Source: DATEEG01 sp035525055 | Lineage (GTDB): Bacteria > Actinomycetota > Acidimicrobiia > Spongiisociales > ZC4RG35 | Assembly: GCA_035525055.1 (NCBI GenBank) | Contig: DATLEZ010000047.1 | Location: forward strand, 1 to 38,956 | Direction: 5' to 3' | DNA length: 38,956 nt | Part shown: piece after piece, positions 1 through 8,623 of the stretch | Position numbering within the stretch: position 1 is the first letter of the stretch | How the letters are laid out: each line of letters starts with the position of its first letter | Made by a program: the position numbers and the translations under genes | Notes under the pieces: generated by a model | What the model was told of the DNA's origin: nothing | The model's database searches: none | Seen by the model: the letters and a program-made list of their open reading frames with translations, nothing else

Positions 1-338
1 GATTCACCCTTCTCGATCCTGTGAGTCACATTTCCACGGCCGACAGAAGTTCCCACGCTAGAAGACTACTTGGACGACTACCCGGACCCCCGACTCGGTT
101 GGAACCAATTAGATTCGGCCAGCGGAAGTAGGCGGAGCGACGTGGACTGCGAATCCTGGCCAAGTTCACCCTTAGGGCGAATCTTGTCACAAGAACGTCA
201 TCAGGTCGTTGCGTGCCGCTTGTCACCTCGGTTACTCGGTCGCTTGTCATCAGGTCGTCATCAGAGGGGCCGCGAGGCAACTCGACCCGGCAACCCCAGA
301 ACACAGAAAACCCAGGCGATGCCTGGGGTTTCTGGTCG
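1..338. other. Left-edge stretch without a recognisable gene
   Basis: No open frame here has a recognisable domain, a start signal or plausible codon use. The only structure seen is a loose set of direct repeats: a 12-nt word GTCATCAGGTCG at 197-208 and again at 246-257, and CGCTTGTCA at 217-225 and 241-249. The tRNA-fMet terminator lies at the right end (307-331). The stretch may be the spacer of a neighbouring gene outside the window. Confidence 0.5.
307..331 (-). terminator. Rho-independent terminator of tRNA-fMet
   Basis: Inverted repeat CCCAGGC (311-317) / GCCTGGG (321-327) with a 3-nt loop. Read on the minus strand it is followed by a TTTT run. It starts 8-12 nt after the tRNA 3' end, the normal place for a tRNA terminator. 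Confidence 0.65.
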
Positions 339-412
<74 letters not shown>

Positions 413-425
413 TCGTGTGATGTTC

Positions 426-455
426 ATGGTAGGCCCCGGTCGATGGCTATGACAA
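426..455 (-). promoter_or_regulatory. Sigma-70-type promoter of tRNA-fMet
   Basis: On the minus strand TTGTCA (450-455) and TACCAT (426-431) are separated by 18 nt, with the tRNA 5' end 13 nt further on. Both boxes are close to housekeeping consensus. It fires away from the divergent small membrane gene at 493. Confidence 0.6.
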
Positions 456-480
456 GGCCGCCCGGACGGCCCATTGACCC

Positions 481-486
481 TACGAT
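481..486 (+). promoter_or_regulatory. -10 box of a leaderless gene (493)
   Basis: TACGAT ends 6 nt before the ATG at 493. This TANNNT-N6/7-start arrangement recurs at several genes in the window. No good -35 box and no Shine-Dalgarno are visible. Confidence 0.5.
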
Positions 487-492
487 CCGGCG

Positions 493-654
493 ATGAACTC
501 ACCGTCCCTGCCTGTGCTGATCCTCACCGGCCTTGGAGCCGTGATCGCCCTCCTGGGTTTGTTTGCAGCCGGAAACGTCCTACTGGTCATCGTTGGTCTC
601 GTCGCCGTCGCCGTTGCCGGCGCATTGCACGTCGCCGAACAGCGCCGCCGATGA
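493..654 (+). CDS. Small two-helix membrane peptide, 53 aa
   Basis: Short ORF with ATG preceded at 6 nt by TACGAT, which suggests leaderless transcription; there is no Shine-Dalgarno. The product has two hydrophobic helices (about residues 7-26 and 28-46) joined by a short GN turn and ends with the positively charged tail EQRRR, so a hairpin in the membrane with both ends in the cytoplasm is likely. It sits divergently from tRNA-fMet and converges on the histidine kinase gene (stop at 661), leaving only 6 nt between the two stops. I do not recognise a family. It is supported by the start signal, hydrophobic pattern and clean packing, not by homology. Confidence 0.55.
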   Translation: MNSPSLPVLILTGLGAVIALLGLFAAGNVLLVIVGLVAVAVAGALHVAEQRRR

Positions 655-660
655 AGCCCT

Positions 661-1848
661 TCAGCCCGAAACCGTGAGATCGATCACGCTCGGAAGTGTG
701 AGTTCGAAGAGACTCCCGCGGGCCTCCTGGCTGTAGACCAGGTCGCCACCCATGAGACGGGCCAACTGTCTCGACACGGTCAATCCCAAACCGATCGAAG
801 CGGGCTGTCCGATCGCCGCGGCTCCGTGGAAATAGGGCTCGAACAGATGCTCGCGGTCGATCAGAGGGATTCCAGGCCCATCGTCGACTACTTTGACCGT
901 GACCGTCTCATCGCTCGGCACTATCTCGACTACAACCTCCGACCCTCCGTAACGAACCGCGTTGACGAGAAGGTTGCGAAGGATCTGCCTGACGCGAAGC
1001 CGGTCGCCCCTGGCCACCGCCGTCTCGTGGGGCAACCTGATCGCATCCCTTCGGGCCGACAAGGCCTGCGAGGCGGCCTGGATTTCGGCCCTGAGATCCA
1101 CCCGCTCCGAAAGAACTCTGACCCGACCGATGTCAGCTCGGGCGGCCACCAGAAGGTCGTCGATGATGGCGGCCACATCGCTCGACTGCTCGGCGATGAT
1201 CCGCGTTATAGCCGCCGCTTCCTCGGCCCCGAATTGGTCCGGATTGTCGCTGAGTTTCCTGGCGAACCCCACAACCGCGGTGAGGGGGGTGCGCAACTCG
1301 TGACTCACGCTGGCGATGAACTCGTCCTTAGCCCGCACCAGTCGCTCAAGCGCGGCGTTGGTTCGTATCAGCTCGAGGGAGCGCGCCTCGGTCTGGTCGG
1401 AAACCATGGAGGCCAGCATCGCCCGCTCCCGTTGCAGTGTCACCGTCAAACGTCTGGTGTCGAGAAGCCGACCGACTCTCAGACTCAATTCTTCGAAGTC
1501 GATCGGCTTGGTGAGGAGGTCGGTTGCTCCCGCCTTGAGAGCCTGGCGTCTTTCGAGCGCGGTCGACTCGTCGGTCAGCATCAAGAACGGGACGAAGACC
1601 TCGGGGAGTACGAATCGACGGAGGCGCTCCAGGAGCTCCCAACCCTCGACCCGGGGAGTATGGAGGTCGATCAGCACGAGGTCGGGCTCGCGACCGGTGA
1701 AGAAACTCTTCACTTGCGAGGGGTCGGACGTGAGGGAGACCCGTCGGTAGCCATCCGAATTGAGCGCCTGCTGCATCAGGCGAAGACTCGTCAGGTCGTC
1801 GCCGATCACCACAATGTGTGACTCCGTCAGGAATCCGTCCAAACTCAC
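661..1848 (-). CDS. Hybrid sensor: receiver domain fused to histidine kinase
   Basis: A 395-aa soluble signalling protein. Residues 11-130 form a receiver domain with the acidic pair D17/D18, phospho-acceptor D61, T92 and K114. A coiled linker (about 131-175) leads to a HisKA domain with the phospho-histidine in SHELRTPL (H183). The HATPase follows, with N-box residues N292 and N296, G1 box DDGPGIP (322-328) and G2 box GLGL (353-356). No membrane segment is present, so this is a cytoplasmic kinase whose input is an N-terminal receiver. It probably works inside a phosphorelay downstream of another kinase. It starts with GTG, 90 nt after the UPF0182 stop on the same strand, with a hairpin between. 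No cognate regulator is adjacent, so its partner is unknown. Confidence 0.9.
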   Translation of the reverse strand: MSLDGFLTESHIVVIGDDLTSLRLMQQALNSDGYRRVSLTSDPSQVKSFFTGREPDLVLIDLHTPRVEGWELLERLRRFVLPEVFVPFLMLTDESTALERRQALKAGATDLLTKPIDFEELSLRVGRLLDTRRLTVTLQRERAMLASMVSDQTEARSLELIRTNAALERLVRAKDEFIASVSHELRTPLTAVVGFARKLSDNPDQFGAEEAAAITRIIAEQSSDVAAIIDDLLVAARADIGRVRVLSERVDLRAEIQAASQALSARRDAIRLPHETAVARGDRLRVRQILRNLLVNAVRYGGSEVVVEIVPSDETVTVKVVDDGPGIPLIDREHLFEPYFHGAAAIGQPASIGLGLTVSRQLARLMGGDLVYSQEARGSLFELTLPSVIDLTVSG

Positions 1849-1894
1849 CTCGGCCGCTGGTACTGGGTATTGATCGGCATGGGGTGACGACTTA

Positions 1895-1911
1895 AAGAGC
1901 CTATTTAGGCT
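1895..1911 (-). terminator. Possible terminator downstream of UPF0182
   Basis: Perfect hairpin AGCCTA-AA-TAGGCT read on the minus strand, followed by CTTT. It lies between the UPF0182 stop and the histidine kinase start. The stem is only 6 bp and the T-run short, so it may be weak or only partly terminating. Confidence 0.35.
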
Positions 1912-1938
1912 TTCCAGGAGCCCCCCGAGGGCTGATCG

Positions 1939-4818
1939 CTAGCTGACAGCTACCGACCGATTCGCCTCACCGCCAGTAGACAGGGTATCGAGCGCTTGTT
2001 GAATAAGGCTGCGGGCCTGATCTACCAATTGCTGGTAGCGGGCCAGATCGCCTGACCGGAGAGCTGCGTCAGCCTCGCTGAAGGCGACTTCGGCGGCTTC
2101 CAGCAGCTGGGCCGCGGTGCCCTCGGCGGGCGGTTCGGTCGGTTCGGACGGGGTCGCCCCTCCGTTGAAGATCACATCAAGGACTCCCTGAAGGGAGCCC
2201 CCCCACTCGATCCGCTCCCCGTACACGACGATGACCCTTTCGAAACCGGGCAGCCCGCCCGCTTCGGCCTCGAGGAAGACCGGCTGGACGTACAGCAGCG
2301 ATTCTCCTACCGGCACGATGGTGATGTCTCCCTGGATGACCCGCGAGCCCCTGTTGCGCCACAACGTGAACTGCGCGGCGATGTCGGAGTCGCTCTCTAT
2401 CCGAGCCACTATCTGAGCCAGACCGTTGACCGTCGAGCCGGGCAACATCCGGTAGTCGACGAGACGCCCGAAGTCTTCGGCGTCGGAGTCCACCAGGAGG
2501 AACGCCGACATGTTGCCGCGGCCGCGAGGGGAGAAAGACTGCAGTGCAACATATGACAGCTCGCCCTCATCAATTGGCATCAACAGGTAGTACGGGAGCG
2601 ACTCAGACACATAGTTGGACTGACCCGGGGCAATCGAGAGTTGATCACCGATCAGGGCCTCGGTTCTTCGCAGGTTGTCATCGGTGACCGTGCCGATGTT
2701 GGGAATGGCCCAGGCATCGAGCTCGTTAAAGAAGGTGGCGGGATCGTCGACGTGATACAGGCGGTACATCTCGCTCTGGACCGTGAAGAGGTCGAGGGGG
2801 TAGCGGATGTGGCTTCTCAGACTCTCGGGCATCTGATCGGCCGGTATCACCAGATCCGGAAAAGCCGAACGCCAGGATGCCAACACCGGATCGTTTTCGT
2901 CAGCGACGTAGAAGGTCACGTCTCCGTCGTACGCGTCAATGACAGCCTTGACCGAATTGCGCACGTAGTTGACGCCGCCGGTTAGGCCGGTGGCCCGGGG
3001 CAACCGGCGAAGGTCATTCTGATTGAGAGGGGTCGCGTACGGATAGTTCCCCGAGACCGTGTACATGTCGATCACCCACATGACGTTGCCGTTAACTATC
3101 ACTGCATACGGATCGCTGTTGGCGGCGAGGAACGGTGCCAGCCGATCGACGATCCCGCGCACATTCCTCTCCATCAGGATTCGAGAGTCGGGTCGAATCT
3201 GGCCCGAAATGACGAGGTTGAGATCGCGGTAGCGGAGCCCGAAGGCGATCCTTCTCCAAATGCTGGAGAGTTCGACGCCACCGCTCCCCTCGTAGTCTGA
3301 GGACTCGAAGGTGTTCTGACCGGTCGGAAAGTCGATCTCTCCGGCCTCGTTGCGAACAATCACCGGAGATGGCGATGACTGCCGAAGCTCGCCAAAGTAG
3401 ATCCGGGGCTGCGCCATCTCCAGCTCGGGGACGGTCGCCTCCGGGGGAATGTCGCTTACGAGGTATTCCGGTTGGCCGTCGAGCCCAATCCGCGACGCAT
3501 AACTGGCCACCGCCCCGAAGCCATGGGTGTAGCTGAGGCGGCGCAGCTGCCAGTTGTCTTCGATGTCGCTCTCATCAAGTTCGCGGATCGAGAGCATCAC
3601 CTGGGTCAACTCACCATCGATCATGTAGCGATCCGAATCCACCCTTGCCAGCCCGTAGTAGTCCCGGAACTCCTGTGGTGAGTTGGCGCGGGCCAAAACA
3701 TAGGGGTCCCACAAGCGGATGTTGCTGAGGGCGGCTTCGTGCGCCTCGATCTCCGCGGTCTCGATGATCGGATCCGCTGCGAAGGGACGGACCTCGACGC
3801 TGTCGAGCCCGTACGCGGCCCGGGTGAAAGAGAGGTTGTGAGCGATGTAGGGAGACTGACGGGATAGTGGGTTGGGCTCGACCCGGAGCTGCTCGACTAC
3901 AGCCGGGTAGATCACGCCGGCCCCGATCGCCACCAGGAACCACGCCGCCGCCGCTGTGATCGGAAGGGTCCATCCCTTCCTCCAGAGGTTGACGATGAGG
4001 GCCACAGCGGCCAGCACCGAGATCGCCAAGAGCAGCCTGAGGGCGGGGAGGCGGGCTGTGACATCCGTAAACCCGGCCCCGAAGAACTGGGTGGACCTGG
4101 TCGAATAGAGCAGGCGATATGCATCGATTTGGTACAAGCCGGCCCGGAACAAAGCCAGGATCGCCACCACCACCGAGATGTGCACCTTGGCGCCGCCGGA
4201 GAAGAACGTGCCTCCCCGGGCCCGCAAACGGAGGGCGCCGTTGAGGTAATGGGCGGCTGCGACCGCCAGGGCCGTGACCAGCACGAGATTGAAACCCCAC
4301 ACCAGCAGGTCGCGCAAGAGGGGCAGGCGGAACACGTAGAAGCCGACATCGTTGCCAAAGAGAGGGTCCGCCACCCCAAAGGTCTGAGGATTCAGAAAAA
4401 GGAACAATCGGTCGGTCCACGCCCCCGCCCCACCTCCGATCATCAAAGCCAGCGCAGCCGATCCGATCAGGCGGACCGATCGCAGCCGGGGCTCGACCCA
4501 ATCTCGCAGCCGGGCCAGCAACTCGTCTTCCTCGGTGCCGGGGGCGGAGAGGTGGCGGAGGGACATGCGGTCGGCCAGGCCCAGATTCGAAAACAGGACA
4601 AGGAAGGAGAGGCTGACGGCTCCGACGATCAGGGCTGCCCTGACCAGGGCCCTGGTCCACCAAACGTCGGCGTACCCGAGCGAATCGAACCACAGGAAGT
4701 CGGTCCAGACGGTTGCCAGAGCCGACGCCGCCAGGTACAACCCGAAGAGAACACCCACCACCAGGAACAATCCCCGGCGGCGGTCGACGGGCACACCCGG
4801 AGACGTTCGCATGAACAT
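1939..4818 (-). CDS. UPF0182 family integral membrane protein, 959 aa
   Basis: Large membrane protein of the UPF0182 (COG1615) family. The N-terminal third holds about seven hydrophobic helices, starting at RRRGLFLVVGVLFGLYLAAS. A long extracytoplasmic part follows, rich in Tyr, Asp and Pro, with typical family segments such as GLRYRDLNLVISGQI and YPYATPLNQNDLRR. A C-terminal coiled tail (about the last 60 residues) comes after a Pro/Thr-rich linker. The molecular function is unknown for the family. The frame is open back to 4959, but that would overlap the DivIVA gene; ATG at 4818 (or 4812) fits best, 29 nt after that gene's stop. In mycobacteria a UPF0182 gene lies next to a PDZ/Lon-like protease gene; here the pair is kept but separated by the DivIVA gene. 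Confidence 0.88.
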   Translation of the reverse strand: MFMRTSPGVPVDRRRGLFLVVGVLFGLYLAASALATVWTDFLWFDSLGYADVWWTRALVRAALIVGAVSLSFLVLFSNLGLADRMSLRHLSAPGTEEDELLARLRDWVEPRLRSVRLIGSAALALMIGGGAGAWTDRLFLFLNPQTFGVADPLFGNDVGFYVFRLPLLRDLLVWGFNLVLVTALAVAAAHYLNGALRLRARGGTFFSGGAKVHISVVVAILALFRAGLYQIDAYRLLYSTRSTQFFGAGFTDVTARLPALRLLLAISVLAAVALIVNLWRKGWTLPITAAAAWFLVAIGAGVIYPAVVEQLRVEPNPLSRQSPYIAHNLSFTRAAYGLDSVEVRPFAADPIIETAEIEAHEAALSNIRLWDPYVLARANSPQEFRDYYGLARVDSDRYMIDGELTQVMLSIRELDESDIEDNWQLRRLSYTHGFGAVASYASRIGLDGQPEYLVSDIPPEATVPELEMAQPRIYFGELRQSSPSPVIVRNEAGEIDFPTGQNTFESSDYEGSGGVELSSIWRRIAFGLRYRDLNLVISGQIRPDSRILMERNVRGIVDRLAPFLAANSDPYAVIVNGNVMWVIDMYTVSGNYPYATPLNQNDLRRLPRATGLTGGVNYVRNSVKAVIDAYDGDVTFYVADENDPVLASWRSAFPDLVIPADQMPESLRSHIRYPLDLFTVQSEMYRLYHVDDPATFFNELDAWAIPNIGTVTDDNLRRTEALIGDQLSIAPGQSNYVSESLPYYLLMPIDEGELSYVALQSFSPRGRGNMSAFLLVDSDAEDFGRLVDYRMLPGSTVNGLAQIVARIESDSDIAAQFTLWRNRGSRVIQGDITIVPVGESLLYVQPVFLEAEAGGLPGFERVIVVYGERIEWGGSLQGVLDVIFNGGATPSEPTEPPAEGTAAQLLEAAEVAFSEADAALRSGDLARYQQLVDQARSLIQQALDTLSTGGEANRSVAVS

Positions 4819-4847
4819 GAGCTGGCGATTGTAAGAAGCCGAGCCCG

Positions 4848-6677
4848 CTAGCCGGACGCAGCCACTTCCGACACCGGAACCAGCGTGCACCCGCAGCCGG
4901 GATGCAGTGGTGGTGCCGCCCCCTCGGCCCGCTCGGCGATTTCCCGGCACCTTGCGCAACCTCGACCTGCCACCACCCAGCCCAAGAGATGTCGACTACC
5001 GGCCAGGGTCGCTCGGAGACCGTCGTGATAGGCGGAGGAGGCTAAGTCGGAGACGCGACGCTCGGACTCGTCGGTGCGCCAACCCCGAAACACCCGGGAT
5101 ACTGCCGCAGCCACCTCACGGCCTCCGTCTTCTCCTCCGTCGGCGATCACCTGCTTGAGTTGTTCGGCCAGGACGACCGACATCGCCGACGCCTCATCCC
5201 GCGCCGGTGTTGGAGGTCGGGGAAAGCTCATGCCAATCATCTCTTCGGCGGCGGTGTGACCCATTGAGAACGACTCGGCAAGGAGAACCACGATGTCTGG
5301 CCGGATCTGCTCTTCCATCGTTGATGGCTGCGGCTCCCACTCCCCTCCTGAGACTCGCAACTCTTCAAGGGCATCGTTCTGAATCTCGGTCAGCTGGCGC
5401 TTGATGTTGCGCAGCGCCCGGTTGGAAACAGGGAGGAGCAGACGCTGGCGCAACTCGAAAGGATCGAGCGAGGTTGCCGGGGCCGGGGGCTTGGTCTTCT
5501 TCACGAGGACCTCGACTACTTCGGCTCCGCCAGAGTCCGGCGCGGTTGCGAGTGGCACCGGAGCGGGCCCGCCCCGGAGGCGGCTGAAAATGTCGCTCAC
5601 TTCGTCGCTGCGAGGTTGCGTCGGCTCCTGAGCGGGGGCGATCGTAACGGGCGGTTCGGCCGCCTCCTCGACCACCTCGATCGCAGGTTCGAGACTGCCG
5701 ACGGCTTTGACGGGAGCCTCGGCCTTCACGGGAACATCGGTCGGCCGCCTGCGCATTGCCTCTTCGACAACCTGCTCCGGGTCGCCCGCCGACGCTGCCG
5801 AGCTCGAGGCCCGACGACGGGGAATCACCCGCACCGTCTCCCCCGGAACCCAGTTGCCGTCGGTATCTTCGTCGGGTCTGGCCACTCTTGCGACCATCGG
5901 CTCCTCCGGCGATTCGTCGGTCGCGCTCAGGTCTAGGCGCGTTCGGCGCTCGTCGAGCTCGCCTTCCATTCGCGACAGACTCGATCGCAGTGTCTCTAGC
6001 TCGGCCATGAGTTCCTGTCGCCGCTGTTCGAGAGCGCGCGCTCGCTCTTGCGCCGACTCTGCCTGGCGGCGTGCGTTCTCGATGATTTCGTCATGGCGGG
6101 CCGTGGCCTCGGCGCTTAGTCGCTCGGCTTCCATCCGGGCCGCCCTGGTGACATCCTCGGCTTCGCGCCGACCGGCCGCAGAGAGTCGGTGGGCCTCCCG
6201 TTCGGCCTCCCCGAGAACGCTCAGGGAATCGCGCTCGGCCGCTTCCACCAGCCGCCGCGCTTCGTGCTGGGTCTGGCGGAGAAGTTCCTCGGCGGTGTGC
6301 CAGGCGTCGGATCTGAGATGCTCGGCATCATCGCGGGCCGCCCGCCGTTCTAATTCTGCCTCGGTCATGGCCTCGGTCCGCCAGCCAGCCGAGTCGGTAG
6401 CAGCTCGCTCCCGCATGCCCTCGGCAGCAATCCGCGCTGCCTCGAGCACTCCCGAAACCTCTTCGCCGACAGCGACGAATTCGCTCCTCAGGTCACGCTC
6501 GGCAAACTCTCCCAGCCGTCCGGCCAGGCGATCTCTTTGAGCCAGGAGTTCGCCTAACTGCTGAGCGATCCGGCCGAGGAAATCGTTCACTTCGGTCGGA
6601 TCGACCCCGCGAAATGTCTGACGGAAGCTCCGGCCGGCTATTTCTTCCGGCGTCAACTGGTCCATGAACTGCTTCAA
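4848..6677 (-). CDS. DivIVA-domain coiled-coil protein with Mu gpF-like C-terminus
   Basis: A 609-aa three-part protein. Residues 6-58 form a DivIVA-type N-terminal domain (LTPEEIAGRSF...GVDPTEVNDFL), which binds curved membrane in the family. Residues 60-250 are a long Ala/Glu/Arg coiled coil. Residues 255-400 are a Pro/acidic low-complexity linker with a short SDIFSRLRGG motif. The C-terminal part (about 410-605) is alpha-helical and ends with CARC (574-577) and HPGCGCTLVPV (from 592). CxxC followed by HPxCxC at the end of a helical domain is the layout of phage Mu gpF / SPP1 gp7-type minor head proteins; that similarity is my inference. TTG at 6677 has GGAAGG 4 nt upstream; ATG at 6665 is an alternative. 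It probably acts at the pole or septum. Confidence 0.8.
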   Translation of the reverse strand: MKQFMDQLTPEEIAGRSFRQTFRGVDPTEVNDFLGRIAQQLGELLAQRDRLAGRLGEFAERDLRSEFVAVGEEVSGVLEAARIAAEGMRERAATDSAGWRTEAMTEAELERRAARDDAEHLRSDAWHTAEELLRQTQHEARRLVEAAERDSLSVLGEAEREAHRLSAAGRREAEDVTRAARMEAERLSAEATARHDEIIENARRQAESAQERARALEQRRQELMAELETLRSSLSRMEGELDERRTRLDLSATDESPEEPMVARVARPDEDTDGNWVPGETVRVIPRRRASSSAASAGDPEQVVEEAMRRRPTDVPVKAEAPVKAVGSLEPAIEVVEEAAEPPVTIAPAQEPTQPRSDEVSDIFSRLRGGPAPVPLATAPDSGGAEVVEVLVKKTKPPAPATSLDPFELRQRLLLPVSNRALRNIKRQLTEIQNDALEELRVSGGEWEPQPSTMEEQIRPDIVVLLAESFSMGHTAAEEMIGMSFPRPPTPARDEASAMSVVLAEQLKQVIADGGEDGGREVAAAVSRVFRGWRTDESERRVSDLASSAYHDGLRATLAGSRHLLGWVVAGRGCARCREIAERAEGAAPPLHPGCGCTLVPVSEVAASG

Positions 6678-6792
6678 GATACCTTCCGGTGTGCGCAGAA
6701 GCCGCCCTTCTCACGTTTGCCGAATTCGGAACGGCGCGCACAACTCCGATACGAGATCCAACAAACGCTGGAGTTGAAGGTGTCTTCGATGC

Positions 6793-7905
6793 CTAAAGCG
6801 CGGCGAGGGCTGCCAGCGCCTCGTCAAGAGTGGCAACGGGAATGAGTTCCATTTCCCGGCGTCGGGCGGTGAGTGCCTCTTCCAGGTTAGAAGCCGGGAC
6901 CAGCATCACCTCGGCCCCCGCCGCCTCGGCCGCGACGACCTTCTGGCGAACCCCTCCGATGGCCCCGACGTTGCCGGCGGAGTCGATCGTGCCGGTGCCC
7001 GCAACCACGTGGCCCTGGGTCAGATCCTCCGGCGCCAGCAGTTCCATCACCGCCAGCGTGTACATGAGCCCGGCGGAGGGACCACCGACCAGCCCGGCGT
7101 CGATGTCGATGGGAAAGGGATACTCGAACCTCGGGTTCAAAGCGATTGCGCTGATCCCGATCATCGGGACCGCAGGGTCGTCCTCGCGCCCGGTGAGGGT
7201 CACCTCCAGGTCGAGGACTTCGCTGCCTCGCTTGATGGTCAGCGCAATGACATCGCCGACCTGAAGGGCGGAGACGATCGGGCCAATCTGATCGGCCAAC
7301 TCCACGGTTTCGCCTTGCACCGCGGTGATCACATCATCGATCTGGAGAACCGACGCGGCCGGAGCTCCTTCGACCAATTCTGCGACCAGAACTCCATCGG
7401 AACGAATCCCTACCTGAAAGCCGAGGCGGGTGAGGGCCAAGGTTATGGCTGTCTCCCGAGATAGGTCCATGTTGGCGCGATTTCGGGCAACGAAGTCTTC
7501 CACCGATTCGTCCAGGGGCCGCACCGCCTCGCGGGGAACCAGGTCCACGTCGGGGTCGAAACCTGCCACTAGCGCCTCGAACGGGTTCACCTCCTGGCTC
7601 GAGACCGTCAACATCATCAACTCACCGTCGGGGTCAAAGGTGGCTACTTCGCTCACCTTCACCGAGTTGATGGCGTCACCAACCGGACCACTCGAATAGG
7701 CGTAGTAAGGAAGGCGGAGGTTCCACGAAGCCAGGGCCAGGCCGGCTCCCAGAAACAACGCCCAAGCGACATAAACGGCCCATCGGGGTCGGCGAACAGG
7801 GGAAGATTCGGGCTCGAGGCTGACCGCGTCCAACTCGATGCGATCGTACCGGGAGGCCCCGCCTATCAAGCCACCTCTCCCCGAACCATCCCCAATAGAG
7901 TGCAT
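6793..7905 (-). CDS. Membrane-anchored PDZ / Lon-like (S16) protease
   Basis: About 370 aa. One N-terminal membrane helix (WAVYVAWALFLGAGLALASW) is followed by an extracytoplasmic region, a PDZ domain and a C-terminal Lon-type protease domain. The Ser-Lys dyad is visible: Ser in GGPSAGLMYTL (S277 from this start) and Lys in GGVRQKVVAAE (K322). The family includes YlbL-type proteins, which cut membrane-linked substrates without an ATPase domain. The start is uncertain. The frame is open to a TTG at 7923, only 3 nt from the divergent bioY start; ATG 7905 is chosen here. TTG 7833, which follows TACGAT by 9 nt, would give a tail length before the helix closer to relatives. DivIVA and UPF0182 genes follow on the same strand. 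Confidence 0.85.
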   Translation of the reverse strand: MHSIGDGSGRGGLIGGASRYDRIELDAVSLEPESSPVRRPRWAVYVAWALFLGAGLALASWNLRLPYYAYSSGPVGDAINSVKVSEVATFDPDGELMMLTVSSQEVNPFEALVAGFDPDVDLVPREAVRPLDESVEDFVARNRANMDLSRETAITLALTRLGFQVGIRSDGVLVAELVEGAPAASVLQIDDVITAVQGETVELADQIGPIVSALQVGDVIALTIKRGSEVLDLEVTLTGREDDPAVPMIGISAIALNPRFEYPFPIDIDAGLVGGPSAGLMYTLAVMELLAPEDLTQGHVVAGTGTIDSAGNVGAIGGVRQKVVAAEAAGAEVMLVPASNLEEALTARRREMELIPVATLDEALAALAAL

Positions 7906-7926
7906 GCACTCGAGGAGGAGCAACAG

Positions 7927-8516
7927 TTGACGATCACCGCGGCCCCACCCGTCCTGGCCAGCCGGATTCTGCCGAGATCGCGAGCAGCGTCGATTGCTGC
8001 CGTCGTCGGGTTTGCCGCCTTCACCGCCCTGGCTGCGCAGATCACTTCCGAATCCCGCCGATCGAGGTGCCTTTCACCGGCTCGACGATGGCGGTGCTCC
8101 TAACCGGCGGGGTCCTCGGCAGCCGGCGCGGCGCGGCGAGCATGTTCCTATACGTGCTGGCGGGAGCGGTCGGGTTGCCGGTCTACACCGAGCAGAGTTC
8201 GGGTTTTGACACCTTCGTCGGGGCGACGGGCGGCTACTTGATCGGGTTCATCGTCGCCGCATTCGTGGTCGGCAAGTTCGCCGAGCTTCGCTGGGACCGC
8301 ACGGTCCCGAAGAGCGTCGTCGGCTTTGTCCTCGGCAGCGCCATCATCTATCTATTCGGCGTGGTCGGCTTGATGATCAATCTCGACATGAGCCTGGGAG
8401 GCGCCGTAACCAACGGGGTCGTCCCCTTCCTCGCCTGGGACGCCATCAAGGCCGCTGCCGCCGCCCTCCTGATCCCCGCCGCCTGGAAACTCACCGGCGA
8501 AGAACCGCGAACCTAA
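7927..8516 (+). pseudogene. bioY: bioY biotin transporter S component, frameshifted
   Basis: BioY is the substrate-capture membrane subunit of energy-coupling-factor biotin transporters. Translation starts at TTG 7927 with a strong GGAGGAG 6 nt upstream. The first frame gives the family N-terminus (AAVVGFAAFTALAAQIT) and then loses similarity near 8047. From about 8049 another frame continues exactly where BioY should: IPPIEVPFTGSTMAVLLTGGVLGSRRGAASMF, then GLPVY and GATGGYLIGFIVAAFVVG, to the stop at 8514-8516. One missing nucleotide between about 8044 and 8051 explains the break; restored, the protein would be about 196 aa, the normal BioY length. The downstream part is well conserved, so a sequencing error or very recent mutation is likelier than an old pseudogene. 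No ATPase or EcfT gene is adjacent. Confidence 0.85.
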
Positions 8517-8623
8517 GGTTATAGGCCGTGGTTTCCGCGGCTTATAACCTTGAGATTGGAACGGGTTCGGCTGGCCTCCGAATCTGAAGGCAATCAGCCG
8601 CAGTTTCCGCGGCTTATAACCTT
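8515..8623. repeat. Hairpin plus direct repeat between bioY and livG
   Basis: A 17-bp hairpin has arms at 8515-8531 and 8535-8551, with two G:T pairs and a TTT loop. It starts inside the bioY stop codon. Its 3' half with the loop (21 nt, 8531-8551) is repeated without change at 8603-8623, ending at the stop codon of the convergent livG gene. The hairpin could terminate both converging genes; the exact second copy suggests a duplication or a small repeat family. Core word: CCGCGGCTTATAACCTT. Confidence 0.7.

Noticed and set aside
190..264. Tandem repeat or iteron-like origin at the left edge
   Set aside because: Only two copies of a 12-nt word and two of a 9-nt word at uneven spacing, with no DnaA boxes seen and no replication gene.
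826..1821. Long plus-strand frame opposite the histidine kinase
   Set aside because: No recognisable motifs; the minus strand carries a complete receiver-kinase with all catalytic motifs. It is a shadow of high-GC codon use.
4819..4959. Longer N-terminus for UPF0182 (start at 4959)
   Set aside because: It would overlap the DivIVA gene by more than 100 nt and adds a non-hydrophobic, unconserved leader.
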